Positions 8,045-15,924 of a DNA stretch of 64,000 nt are shown here, piece after piece. The notes beneath the pieces are model-generated. The model was given only the letters and a program-made list of their open reading frames with translations. It was not told the origin of the DNA and searched no databases. The stretch comes from Streptomyces sp. Tu 3180 (lineage in GTDB: Bacteria; Actinomycetota; Actinomycetes; Streptomycetales; Streptomycetaceae): assembly GCF_009852415.1 (NCBI RefSeq), contig NZ_WOXS01000002.1, forward strand, positions 5,434,001-5,498,000. The letters are read 5' to 3'. The position numbers were made by a program, and so were the translations under genes. How positions within the stretch are numbered: the first letter of the stretch is position 1; every line of letters begins with the position of its first letter.

Positions 8045-8494
8045 ATGATGGCCCGGAACCGCTGCCTGATCCTGAGCTCGCCGTCCGAAGTCTGGAGCCT
8101 GCTGTCCGACGGCCACCGCTACAGGGAGTGGGTGACAGGAACCCAGCAAGTCCTCGCCGTGGACCCGCATTGGCCGGACGTAGGCGCCCGACTGAAAGTC
8201 CGCGTCGGGGCCGGCCCTCTGACCCTCGAGGACACCTGCATCGTCCGCATCTCCGAACCGCGACACCGCTTGCAACTGGAAGCGAAGGCAGAACCCTTCG
8301 GTGCGGCTCGCATCGCCATGAAGTTGACCCCCTGGGGCGAGCACACCCTCTTCACCCTCGATTGGCACCCCCTCCGGGGCCCCGGCACGCGGATGCACGG
8401 GCTCCCGGTGGATTACTTCATCAGGGTCCGCAACGGCATGATGCTGACGAAGCTGGCTCGGATCGCGGTGCGCGAGCATGCCGTGAGCGTCTGA
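8045..8494 (+). CDS. SRPBCC-family (START/polyketide-cyclase-like) protein
   Basis: The protein is about 149 aa. AGGAG at 8036-8040 precedes two adjacent ATG codons (8045 and 8048); either could be used. The sequence has the helix-grip layout of SRPBCC proteins: an opening beta strand followed by SSPSEVWSLLSDGHRYREWV, a central DVGARLKVRVGAGP strand, and a long C-terminal helix (VDYFIRVRNGMMLTKLARIA). Such folds bind hydrophobic ligands or act in polyketide cyclisation or toxin-antitoxin pairs; the ligand here is unknown. It stands alone in a gene-poor region, and its codon use is slightly less GC-rich than its neighbours, which fits horizontal acquisition. Confidence 0.75.
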   Translation: MMARNRCLILSSPSEVWSLLSDGHRYREWVTGTQQVLAVDPHWPDVGARLKVRVGAGPLTLEDTCIVRISEPRHRLQLEAKAEPFGAARIAMKLTPWGEHTLFTLDWHPLRGPGTRMHGLPVDYFIRVRNGMMLTKLARIAVREHAVSV

Positions 8495-9046
8495 GGCGCC
8501 TTCGAACACCCGAGGCGGTTCACTGCTCGTGCAAGGCCACCCACCAACGTCGGCAGGCGGCCTTTTCCCCTGTGCCACGGCAGGATCCGAACCTGCGACC
8601 CCCGCTTGAGGGGAGAGGCTGGGGCATCGGGCCGGCGACCTGCTGATTCACCGGTCGAGTCGGCGGAGCCGGACACACCCACCAGCCACCCTCGTTGACC
8701 GTGGCTGCCTCCCGCATCTGCCCTTGCGGCACGGCGACCGCTTCGTCCGGAAGCAACTCGGGTGAGGGTTATGCCTGGGCACGCAACGCCTCTGAGCTGC
8801 CGCGGTCGTCCATGGATGTGCGCGCGTGTCCGCCCGTGCCTGTCGGCGCTGTCACGCGGTCACACACTCACCCCTGGCGAGTCCATCAGTCAGTGACCCG
8901 GTACCGAAGAGCCTGCTCTCCGGTCGCGTCGCCCGGTCGCTGTGCGATCTCCGATGCGATCGAGTCCGCCGACTCGGAGCCGTAGCCGTAGCCGTAGTCG
9001 AGGTGGGGGCTTCGGGTGCCGCGGGCCTCCGAAGCTCCCGCCCTCG
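8495..9046. other. Gene-poor stretch with tRNA-like remnant and a short simple repeat
   Basis: About 550 bases without a supported gene. It holds the tRNA-like 3' fragment described separately (8573-8618) and a short simple repeat of CCGTAG units near 8984-9000. A minus-strand frame reads from the adjacent peptidase gene region in another phase, but shows no family features. Confidence 0.5.
8573..8618 (-). pseudogene. tRNA-like 3' fragment (anticodon and T arms only)
   Basis: On the minus strand there is an anticodon-arm-like stem (CTCCC/GGGGG) with loop CTCAAGC (anticodon CAA, Leu-like), followed almost directly by a perfect T arm (GCAGG-TTCGGAT-CCTGC) and an acceptor-like CGTGGCA. The D arm and matching 5' acceptor strand are not present at a normal distance, and the variable region has only two bases. 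This is not a functional tRNA. tRNA 3' ends are the usual attachment sites of actinobacterial integrative elements, so this may be an att remnant. No integrase is visible nearby. Confidence 0.4.
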
Positions 9047-10525
9047 TCATGAGCAGACCTTGCCGTCCTCGGGGACCGTGCCGTTCAGGAGGTAGGCGTT
9101 CACCGTGGAGTCGACGCAGTCGCTGCCGCTGCCGTACGCGCCGTGTCCCTCGCCCTTCCAGGTGAGCACCACGCCGACGCCCTCGCCCAGCTCGTCCGCC
9201 ATCCTCCGGGCGCCCTCGTACGGCGTGGCCGGGTCGCCGGTGTTCCCGACCACCAGGACCGGGTCCGCACCCGGCGCGCTCACCTCCGGGGTGACGTGCC
9301 GGCCGGGCACCGGCCAGTCGTGGCACCAGCCGGCCGTGTCCCAGCCGAGGAAGGCCCCGAACACGGGCGAGATCTCCTCGAACTCCGGCAGCAGCTTCTT
9401 CGTCTCCGCCACGGTCGGCCGCTGCTTGTCGTCCAGGCACGATATGACCCGCTGCGAGTGGGTGCTCGTGCCGTAGCGGCCCGAGGAGTCGCGTTCGTTG
9501 TAGCCGTCGGCCAGCGCCAGCAGCTCCGTGCCGTCTCCCTTCTCCGCCGCCCGCAGCGCGCTGGTCAGCGCCGGCCAGCCGGACTTGCTGTACAGCGGCA
9601 GGACGATGCCGGTCAGCGCCAGCGTCTGCGTCAGCTTCCGTCCGGACGAGGACGTCGGCAACGGCTCCGCGTCGATCCGCTCCAGCAACTCCGCGATCTC
9701 GCGTGAGCCCTCCTGCGGATCCCGGCCGGTGGACTTCAGGTAGTTGTCGAGCGCCAGCTGGAAGCCGCGCGTCTGGTTCCTGGCGTGGCCCACCGCGTCG
9801 GCACTCGGGTCGACCACCGCGTCGAGCGTCATCCGGCCCACCTTCTGCGGGAACAGATGGGCGTAGACGCCGCCGAGTTCGGTGCCGTAGGAGATGCCGA
9901 AGTAGTTCAGCCTGTCGTCGCCGAGGGCCTGCCGGATGCGGTCCATGTCGCGGGCGGTGTCGGTGGTCGACACGTGGGCCATCAGCTTCCCGGCGGCCTC
10001 CTGGCAGCCCCGGCCGAAGTCGGCGGCGTCCTCGAGGTACGCCCGCTCCTCGGCCGGCGTGTCCGGGGTGCCGTCCACCGACGATTCGGCCGCCCGGATC
10101 TCCGCGTCGTCACGGCAGCGGATGCCCTCGCTGGCGGCCACCCCGCGCGGATCCCAGCTCACCAGGTCGTACCGCTCGCGCAGCTCGGCGGCGGTGTCGG
10201 CGTAGGACGGCATCGTGGACACGCCGGAGCCGCCCGGGCCGCCGAAGTTGAACAGCAGTGAGCCGAGACGGTCGTCCCCCGTGGCCTTCGCCCGGATCAG
10301 CGCCAGCCCGATCGTGGTGCCGTCGGGCTCCGACCAGTCCAGCGGCACCCGGAGCGTGGCGCACTGCCAGTCACCGCCCGGGGCGGGGGCGTCCCCCGAG
10401 GCCTTGCAGCGGCCCCAGTCGAGTGCCGTCCCGTCGTTCTTGCCGTCGTCGCCGGACGAGCCGCAGCCCACCGCCAGCAGCGTGATGACGGCCGTCAGAG
10501 CCGCCCACCGTGTGATACGCGTCAT
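9047..10525 (-). CDS. S33-family lipoprotein peptidase (SlpD/SlpE-like tripeptidyl aminopeptidase)
   Basis: The protein is 492 aa with a lipoprotein signal peptide (MTRITRWAAL..., lipobox LAVGC at about residue 21). The alpha/beta-hydrolase core shows the oxyanion segment NFGGPGGSG (~residue 92), the nucleophile elbow GISYGTELGG, the acidic residue in VGNTGDPATPYEGA, and the C-terminal catalytic His in GEGHGAYGSG. This is the layout of Streptomyces tripeptidyl aminopeptidases such as SlpD and SlpE, which act at the cell surface on peptide N-termini. A very similar gene lies directly upstream on the same strand (10661-12214), so the pair is a tandem duplication. Cysteines in the C-terminal cap are conserved between the two copies. 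Confidence 0.9.
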   Translation of the reverse strand: MTRITRWAALTAVITLLAVGCGSSGDDGKNDGTALDWGRCKASGDAPAPGGDWQCATLRVPLDWSEPDGTTIGLALIRAKATGDDRLGSLLFNFGGPGGSGVSTMPSYADTAAELRERYDLVSWDPRGVAASEGIRCRDDAEIRAAESSVDGTPDTPAEERAYLEDAADFGRGCQEAAGKLMAHVSTTDTARDMDRIRQALGDDRLNYFGISYGTELGGVYAHLFPQKVGRMTLDAVVDPSADAVGHARNQTRGFQLALDNYLKSTGRDPQEGSREIAELLERIDAEPLPTSSSGRKLTQTLALTGIVLPLYSKSGWPALTSALRAAEKGDGTELLALADGYNERDSSGRYGTSTHSQRVISCLDDKQRPTVAETKKLLPEFEEISPVFGAFLGWDTAGWCHDWPVPGRHVTPEVSAPGADPVLVVGNTGDPATPYEGARRMADELGEGVGVVLTWKGEGHGAYGSGSDCVDSTVNAYLLNGTVPEDGKVCS

Positions 10526-10660
10526 GTGGCGCCTTCCCCCCCTCGCCGACCGTCCGCGCCGTGCCGCGGATGGCGGTCAGGCCATGGTAGGCAGATCCGC
10601 CTCCCACCGGGGCACCCTGTGGAAAACGTTCTGACCTGCAGTTTTCAGACGGTGTCTGCT

Positions 10661-12214
10661 TCAGGAGCAGACGGTGCCGGACGCGGGCACCTTTCCGTCC
10701 AGGAGATAGCCGTCCACCGCGTCCCGCACACACCCGTTCCCGCTGTTGTAGGCCCCGTGCCCCTGCCCCTCGTACGTCAGCTCGACACCGACTCCCTCAC
10801 CCAGCGCCCGCGCCATCCTGCGCGCCCCCTCGTACGGCGTGGCCGGGTCGCCGGTGTTGCCGATCACCAGGATCGGGGCCGCGCCGGGTGCGCTCACCTC
10901 GGGACGGTCGGCGGCCCCCGGGACCGCCCAGTCGGTGCAGCCGATCAAGCCCCAGGCCAGGTGGTCGCCGAACAACTCGGACGCGGCCCGGAACGCGGGC
11001 AGCCCGCGCTCCACGTCCCCGACGCCGTAACGGGGCTTGTAGTCGGCGCAGTTGATGGAGACGTTGGCGGGGACGAGGTTGTTGTACTCACCGTTCCGGT
11101 CGCGCCCGTTCGAGGAGTCGGACAGCACCATCAGAATCGTTCCGTCGCCGTTGTAGGCCTCCTCCAGGCCCTGGGTGAGGAACTCCCAGAGTTCCTGGGA
11201 GTACAACGCCTGGAGGATCCCGTCGACCGCCGCGGCCTGGGTCAGCTCGCGCGGGGGGAGACCGGGGATCGGCTCGGCGTCGAGGTCCTCCAGGAGCCCG
11301 GCGATACGGTCCTCCACCTCCTGCACGCTGTCGCCGACGGGGCAGCCGCCGGCCCGGGAGACGCAGTGCTCGGCGTAGTTGCCGAGCGCGAGCTGGAAGC
11401 CCCGGGCCTGTCCGAGCGAGACCTGCTCGGGGGTCCGTGTGGGGTCGACGACCGCGTCGAACACCGCCCGGCCCACCTTCTGCGGGAACAGGTGGGCGTG
11501 GACGCCGCCGAGTTCGGTGCCGTAGGAGATGCCGAAGTAGTGCAGTTCGTCGTCGCCGAGGACCTGGCGCATCAGGTCGAGGTCGCGGGCGGTGTCCGTG
11601 GTGCGCACGTGCGGCAGGATCCGTTCGGAGTTCTCCTCGCAGGCCGCGTTGAACTCCTTGGTGCTGTTCAGGAGCTCGGTCCGCTCGGCGGCGTCGTCGG
11701 GGGTCGCGTCCTGCTGGAGGTAGGCGTCGAGCTGCCGGTCGCTCACGCAGCGCACGGGCGCGCTGTCGCCGACCCCGCGGGGATCGAAGCTCACCAGGTC
11801 GTAGCGGGTGCGCAGGGTCTCGTACTCCTCGCCGAACGCGGGGAGCGTGGCGACGCCCGAAACGCCAGGGCCGCCGAAGTTGAAGATCAGGGACCCGATG
11901 CGCTCGTCCGGTCCGCCGCTCGACCTCGCGCGGATCAGCGCGAGGTCGATGGTGTCGCCCCCGGGCTCGTCCCAGTCCAGGGGCGCCTTCAGGGTGGCGC
12001 AGCTCCACCCGGCTCCGTCCGGCAGGGGCGAGGGGGCCGGACCTCCGCCCTGGGCCTCGGACTGGGCCGGGCAGTCCTTCCAGCTGAGCTCCTGCTGCGT
12101 CAGGTCCGCGTACCCGTCGTTCCCGTCGTCCCCGCCGCAGCCCGCCAGCAGCGCGGACAGCAGTACGGCGCAGACGGTCGGGGCGGCGGCACGCAGGCGG
12201 AAGGGGCGGGGCAT
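10661..12214 (-). CDS. S33-family lipoprotein peptidase, paralogue of the downstream gene
   Basis: The protein is 517 aa from the ATG at 12214, which gives a clean lipoprotein signal peptide ending LLSALLAGC; a longer in-frame start would bury it. Core motifs match the downstream paralogue: NFGGPGVSG, GISYGTELGGVHAHLFPQ, VIGNTGDPATPYEG and GQGHGAYNSG. It should be anchored to the outer face of the membrane and release tripeptides or similar from peptide N-termini. The 135-base gap between the two genes does not show an obvious hairpin, so they may be co-transcribed. Substrate differences between the paralogues cannot be predicted. Confidence 0.9.
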   Translation of the reverse strand: MPRPFRLRAAAPTVCAVLLSALLAGCGGDDGNDGYADLTQQELSWKDCPAQSEAQGGGPAPSPLPDGAGWSCATLKAPLDWDEPGGDTIDLALIRARSSGGPDERIGSLIFNFGGPGVSGVATLPAFGEEYETLRTRYDLVSFDPRGVGDSAPVRCVSDRQLDAYLQQDATPDDAAERTELLNSTKEFNAACEENSERILPHVRTTDTARDLDLMRQVLGDDELHYFGISYGTELGGVHAHLFPQKVGRAVFDAVVDPTRTPEQVSLGQARGFQLALGNYAEHCVSRAGGCPVGDSVQEVEDRIAGLLEDLDAEPIPGLPPRELTQAAAVDGILQALYSQELWEFLTQGLEEAYNGDGTILMVLSDSSNGRDRNGEYNNLVPANVSINCADYKPRYGVGDVERGLPAFRAASELFGDHLAWGLIGCTDWAVPGAADRPEVSAPGAAPILVIGNTGDPATPYEGARRMARALGEGVGVELTYEGQGHGAYNSGNGCVRDAVDGYLLDGKVPASGTVCS

Positions 12215-12326
12215 GCCTCCATCCTGCGGCGGTCCGGGGCGGGGCGCGCGGGGCACGGGCCGTACGGGGTAAGGACCCGGGACCGGTCCCACGGCGTCCG
12301 CCCCCGCCGTGCCCGCCCTCGCGCCC

Positions 12327-15092
12327 CTACAGTGCTTCCTTGCGCGTGAGGTGGTTGAAGGCCAGCCATCCCGGCAGTACCGGCAGCCACAGCGTCAGCA
12401 GCCGGAACAGCAGCACCGCCGGCGCGGCGACCTCCTTGGGGAGCCCGACGGCGATCAGGCCGACCGTCAGGGTCGCCTCGACCGCGCCCACACCGCCCGG
12501 CGTCGGCGCCGCCGACCCCAGCGCGTTGCCGGCGAGGAAGACGACGGCGACACTGGCGATGCTGATCGAGGTCGTCTCGTCGCCGAACGCCCGGATCGAG
12601 GCGTCCAGGCACATCACGAAGCAGGCCGTGAGCAGCAGCATGCCGCCGATGCCGGTGACCAGCTTCTGCGGCCGCTGCAGCACGTCGAGCATGCGCGGCA
12701 CGACCCCGGCGAAGAGCGACCGCACGCGCGTGACGACGAACTTCCGCAGGAACGGCACCGAGGTCACCACGAGCATCAGCACCGCCACCGTCAGCAGCCC
12801 CGCGATGACCGTGCGGGACGGCGACAGGGAGGGCGTCTTCTCGGTGCCGGTCAGATAGCCGAAGGACAGCAGCATCAGGATGTGACAGCCCAGCCCGAAC
12901 AGCTGGGAGGCGCCGACGCTCGCCACCGCGAGCCCCGGCCGCACCCCCGCGCGCTGGAGGAAGCGTGTGTTCAGGGCCACGCCGCCCACCGCCGCCGGGG
13001 CGACGATCTTCACGAACGACCCGGCGACCTGTGCCGCCACCGTCCGCAGGAACGGCACCCGCTCCGGCACGAACCCCAGCAGCGCCAGAGCGGCCGCGAA
13101 GTAGCTGGCCGCCGAGAACAGCACGGCCGCGGCCACCCATCCCCACTCGGCGTTGGCGATCAGCGGCCCGAACTCGATGTGCGTGAGCTGGGTCAGCAGG
13201 AAGTACGCGCCGATCGCGCCGGCGATGAAACTGATCATCGTCCGCGGCCGCACCCGCTCCAGGCGGGCCGGTTCGACCGGGGCCTGCGGCCTGATCCGCA
13301 GCACCTCGTGCCGGATCTGGGTGAGGAGGTCCTCCTCGCGCGCCCCCTCCAGGGCCTCGTCGATGGCCCGCTTCTCGGCCCGCTGTTCCGCGCGTACGGA
13401 CTTCTTGTCGGGCTTCTCGAGCACGGGCTTGTCGGTGTCGTCGGCGGCCGCCTGCTCGGCGCGCAGCAGCCGGGCCTGCCGGGAGGCCTCCAGGACCGCC
13501 TCGCGCTCGCGCTCCGCCCGCTCCCGGGCGAGCCTGCGCAGGGTCGCGCGCGTGGAGCGGCTCAGCGCGATGGGCTGGAGCATCGGCAGGCAGTCCGCCA
13601 CGGCGTCGGGACCGAGGACGCTCAGCGCGGAGGCCACCGCCCGTTCGGCGCCCACCCTGAGGCCCAGCGTCACGAGCAGCTGGGAGACGTCCATGCGCAG
13701 CAGCAGATCGCCGGCCGCGATCTCGCCGATGCGCAGGTCGCTGAGGATCACCGTGCCGGAACGGTCCACCAGGATCGCGTCGCCCACCAGCCTGCGGTGC
13801 GCGATGCGGCGGGACTGCAGCGCCCGTACCTGGTGCCAGGCGTCGCGCAGCAGTTCGTCGGTGATCTCCTCGTCCGGCAGCGAGTCGAGTGTGCGCCCGC
13901 CGCTGTGCTCGTAGACGAGCATGACCGCGTCGGGCCCGAGCTCGGAGGCCGCGATCAGCTTGGGCGCGTTGGCGCCGGCCGCGATGGCCGCGTACGCCAG
14001 CAGGGCTTCCTGTTCCAGGGCCTGGCGCAGTGACTGGAGGCTGCTGCGGGTGGCGAAGCCGCGCAGGGTCAGATTGCGCCACGCGCGGTAGAAGAACCCC
14101 TGCGCCTGCTGCTCGCGGTCGACCACCGTCACGTCCAGCGGCGGGCCGTCCTCCAGGGTGACGAAGTACCGGCGTCCCCGGTCCCCGGCCTCGGAGGCGT
14201 CGCCGGACTCCTCGCGGGACGCGCTCACGGGACGGAAGCCGACGGTGCGCAGGCCCGCCATCAGGGTCCGGCCGGTGGGGCGCACGTTGGGCGAGCCGAC
14301 CGCGTAGAGGGTGCCGTAGGCGACGGTCCAGCCGATCAGCACCGTCAGGATGATCGAGAACGGGGTCGTGTACCCGGTGACGAGCATCGAGAAGGCGTCG
14401 AGGAGCAGGACCACCCACAGCACCGCGCGCCATCTGGGTCTGCGGGACATGCCGACGGCCGTCATGTACGCGATGACCGGGGCCAGGTAGCCGTGCACGG
14501 GATCGGTCAGGGCGTTGATGTCGCCGGGGGAGGGCTGGGTGAGCGCCTCCTGGATCGAGCCGGGGGCGGCCCGCGCGACCCACAGGTCCGTGGCGAGGGT
14601 CACGCCGTGCGCGAGGACGGCGGCGAGCACGCCGTCGGCGATGCGCAGTCCGTCCCGTTTGATCAGCCGCTCGATGGCGAAGGCGACCGGCACCAGGAGG
14701 ATCGCGATGCTGGAGGCCAGGCCCGCGATCTTGATGAACAGGTCGGGTGCCTGCCCGGTGCCCTTGGTGATGTCCTGTTCCAGGCCCGAGGTGGTGCCGT
14801 GGGCGAACGCGGCGATCGCCAGCAGCACCACGACGGCGAGGACGCCCACGAGGAGCCGCATGAGGTCGGACGGGCGGTGCACCCGCGCGGGCAGCAGGGG
14901 TTCGTCGCCCTCGACCTCGTCGATGTGCGCCGCGTCGGCGTCGTCGCTGTCCAGGGCGGCCTTCCTCCCGGCCGCCCGGGTGCCGGCGCCCTCGGGGCCG
15001 GCTTCCTCCGGGTCGGCGCTCGCGGTGTCCGGGCGCGACGAGGCGTCAGGGGTGCCCTCCGTGTCCCCGGGGTGCGCGCCCTGCTGCTTCAT
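12327..15092 (-). CDS. Large membrane protein: N-terminal TM block, kinase-like middle, C-terminal flippase-like (LPG synthase TM/YbhN) domain
   Basis: The protein is about 921 aa from an ATG preceded by AAGAAGAG; a GTG at 15116 would add eight residues. The N-terminus is acidic and disordered. Then come several TM segments (MRLLVGVLAVVVLLAIAAFAH, AGLASSIAILLVPVAFAIERL, WRAVLWVVLLLDAF). The middle part (about residues 250-500) has a protein-kinase/ABC1-like look: DVTVVDREQQAQGFFYRAW, VMLVYEHSGGRTLDSL, then RIAHRRLVGDAILVDRSGTVILSDL, where His-Arg-x-Leu and SDL stand in for the HRD and DFG elements, so catalysis is uncertain. A charged coiled-coil-like linker leads to the C-terminal integral domain (ISFIAGAIGAYFLLTQL to GWLAFNHLTRKEAL) of the lysylphosphatidylglycerol synthase TM/flippase type. 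Inferred role: lipid or lipid-linked substrate translocation controlled by the fused domain. Confidence 0.8.
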   Translation of the reverse strand: MKQQGAHPGDTEGTPDASSRPDTASADPEEAGPEGAGTRAAGRKAALDSDDADAAHIDEVEGDEPLLPARVHRPSDLMRLLVGVLAVVVLLAIAAFAHGTTSGLEQDITKGTGQAPDLFIKIAGLASSIAILLVPVAFAIERLIKRDGLRIADGVLAAVLAHGVTLATDLWVARAAPGSIQEALTQPSPGDINALTDPVHGYLAPVIAYMTAVGMSRRPRWRAVLWVVLLLDAFSMLVTGYTTPFSIILTVLIGWTVAYGTLYAVGSPNVRPTGRTLMAGLRTVGFRPVSASREESGDASEAGDRGRRYFVTLEDGPPLDVTVVDREQQAQGFFYRAWRNLTLRGFATRSSLQSLRQALEQEALLAYAAIAAGANAPKLIAASELGPDAVMLVYEHSGGRTLDSLPDEEITDELLRDAWHQVRALQSRRIAHRRLVGDAILVDRSGTVILSDLRIGEIAAGDLLLRMDVSQLLVTLGLRVGAERAVASALSVLGPDAVADCLPMLQPIALSRSTRATLRRLARERAEREREAVLEASRQARLLRAEQAAADDTDKPVLEKPDKKSVRAEQRAEKRAIDEALEGAREEDLLTQIRHEVLRIRPQAPVEPARLERVRPRTMISFIAGAIGAYFLLTQLTHIEFGPLIANAEWGWVAAAVLFSAASYFAAALALLGFVPERVPFLRTVAAQVAGSFVKIVAPAAVGGVALNTRFLQRAGVRPGLAVASVGASQLFGLGCHILMLLSFGYLTGTEKTPSLSPSRTVIAGLLTVAVLMLVVTSVPFLRKFVVTRVRSLFAGVVPRMLDVLQRPQKLVTGIGGMLLLTACFVMCLDASIRAFGDETTSISIASVAVVFLAGNALGSAAPTPGGVGAVEATLTVGLIAVGLPKEVAAPAVLLFRLLTLWLPVLPGWLAFNHLTRKEAL

Positions 15093-15280
15093 CGTCTCTT
15101 CTTGGTCTCGTATCACCAGTCACCGCCCGCACGATGGTGGCATGCCGCACCGGCACGAGGGGGCATCAGGGTCCATGTGCGGGGCCGCACAGTCTGCCCG
15201 AAGCGGTGCGCCGGGGCGAGGCGGGCGCACACGCGCGCGTGCGCCCGGCGTTGTCGGTGGGGTGGTGCAGGATGGGCCGG

Positions 15281-15667
15281 ATGAGTCAGGAGAGCCTTCC
15301 GCCCGATGCCGCCCCGGAGCCCCCGGACGCCCTGCCCGAGTACGCCGAGCAGGTCCTCGAGGTGGCCGAGCTGATCCCGCCGGGACGCGTCATGACGTAC
15401 GGCGACGTGGCGGAGTGGCTGGGGGAGGGGGGTCCCCGGCAGGTCGGGCGCGTGATGGCCCTCTACGGGGGCGCCGTGCCGTGGTGGCGCGTCGTCCGCG
15501 CGGACGGTGTCCTGCTGCCGGGCCACGAACTGAGGGCACTCGGCCACTACCGCGCGGAGGGCACGCCCCTGAGGGAGGCGGACCGGGCCGCTCAGGGCCA
15601 CGTGCCGCGCCTCGACATGAAGCGTGCGCGGTGGGACGGCGGTGGACAGGGCGAGGGTCACACCTGA
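15281..15667 (+). CDS. MGMT-fold alkyltransferase-like protein (ATL)
   Basis: The protein is 128 aa; an ATG at 15272 would add three residues. It has the DNA-binding domain of O6-alkylguanine alkyltransferases: PGRVMTYGDVAEWLG (helix-turn-helix with the Arg finger region) and VGRVMALYGGAVPWWRVVRADGVL. At the position of the reactive PCHR cysteine it has PWWR, so it cannot transfer alkyl groups. Known: ATL proteins bind O6-alkylguanine and hand lesions to nucleotide excision repair. It sits between the flippase-like gene (divergent) and adnA, so a DNA-damage context is plausible. Confidence 0.88.
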   Translation: MSQESLPPDAAPEPPDALPEYAEQVLEVAELIPPGRVMTYGDVAEWLGEGGPRQVGRVMALYGGAVPWWRVVRADGVLLPGHELRALGHYRAEGTPLREADRAAQGHVPRLDMKRARWDGGGQGEGHT

Positions 15668-15924
15668 CAGCTTCCGCCATCGCGCGCGCCGCCGTGTGAC
15701 CTCTGCTCCGTCATGGGGAAACGGAACACGTCCGTGGCATGACGTACGTTCGTGAGGGAGGGGACGAGCGTGTCGTGAGTGCCGTGCGGGAAGAAGCGGA
15801 AGCCCTGCTTCCATACTTTTCACCGGCGTAGCGTCGGCAGCGCGAGTCCCCCTCACCCCGGGTCCACCGCCACCCACGCGCGGCGGACCGCCCACCAGCA
15901 CACCCACCAGGACCGGCGAACCAC

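Noticed and set aside
8413..8682. Minus-strand frame of 89 codons over the tRNA-like fragment
   Set aside because: Its GSQVRILP segment is the usual spurious translation of a tRNA T arm.
8886..9440. Minus-strand frame of 184 codons overlapping the S33 peptidase gene
   Set aside because: Out-of-phase reading of the peptidase C-terminus; the peptidase frame itself is intact.
10616..10625. TGTGGAAAA between the two S33 genes, similar to a DnaA box
   Set aside because: It differs from the Streptomyces consensus TTGTCCACA at one central position and stands alone.
15727..15755. GGAAC followed by GTT upstream of adnA
   Set aside because: Spacing is 20 bases and the first element is GGAAC, so it fits sigma-R poorly; it is far from the start codon.
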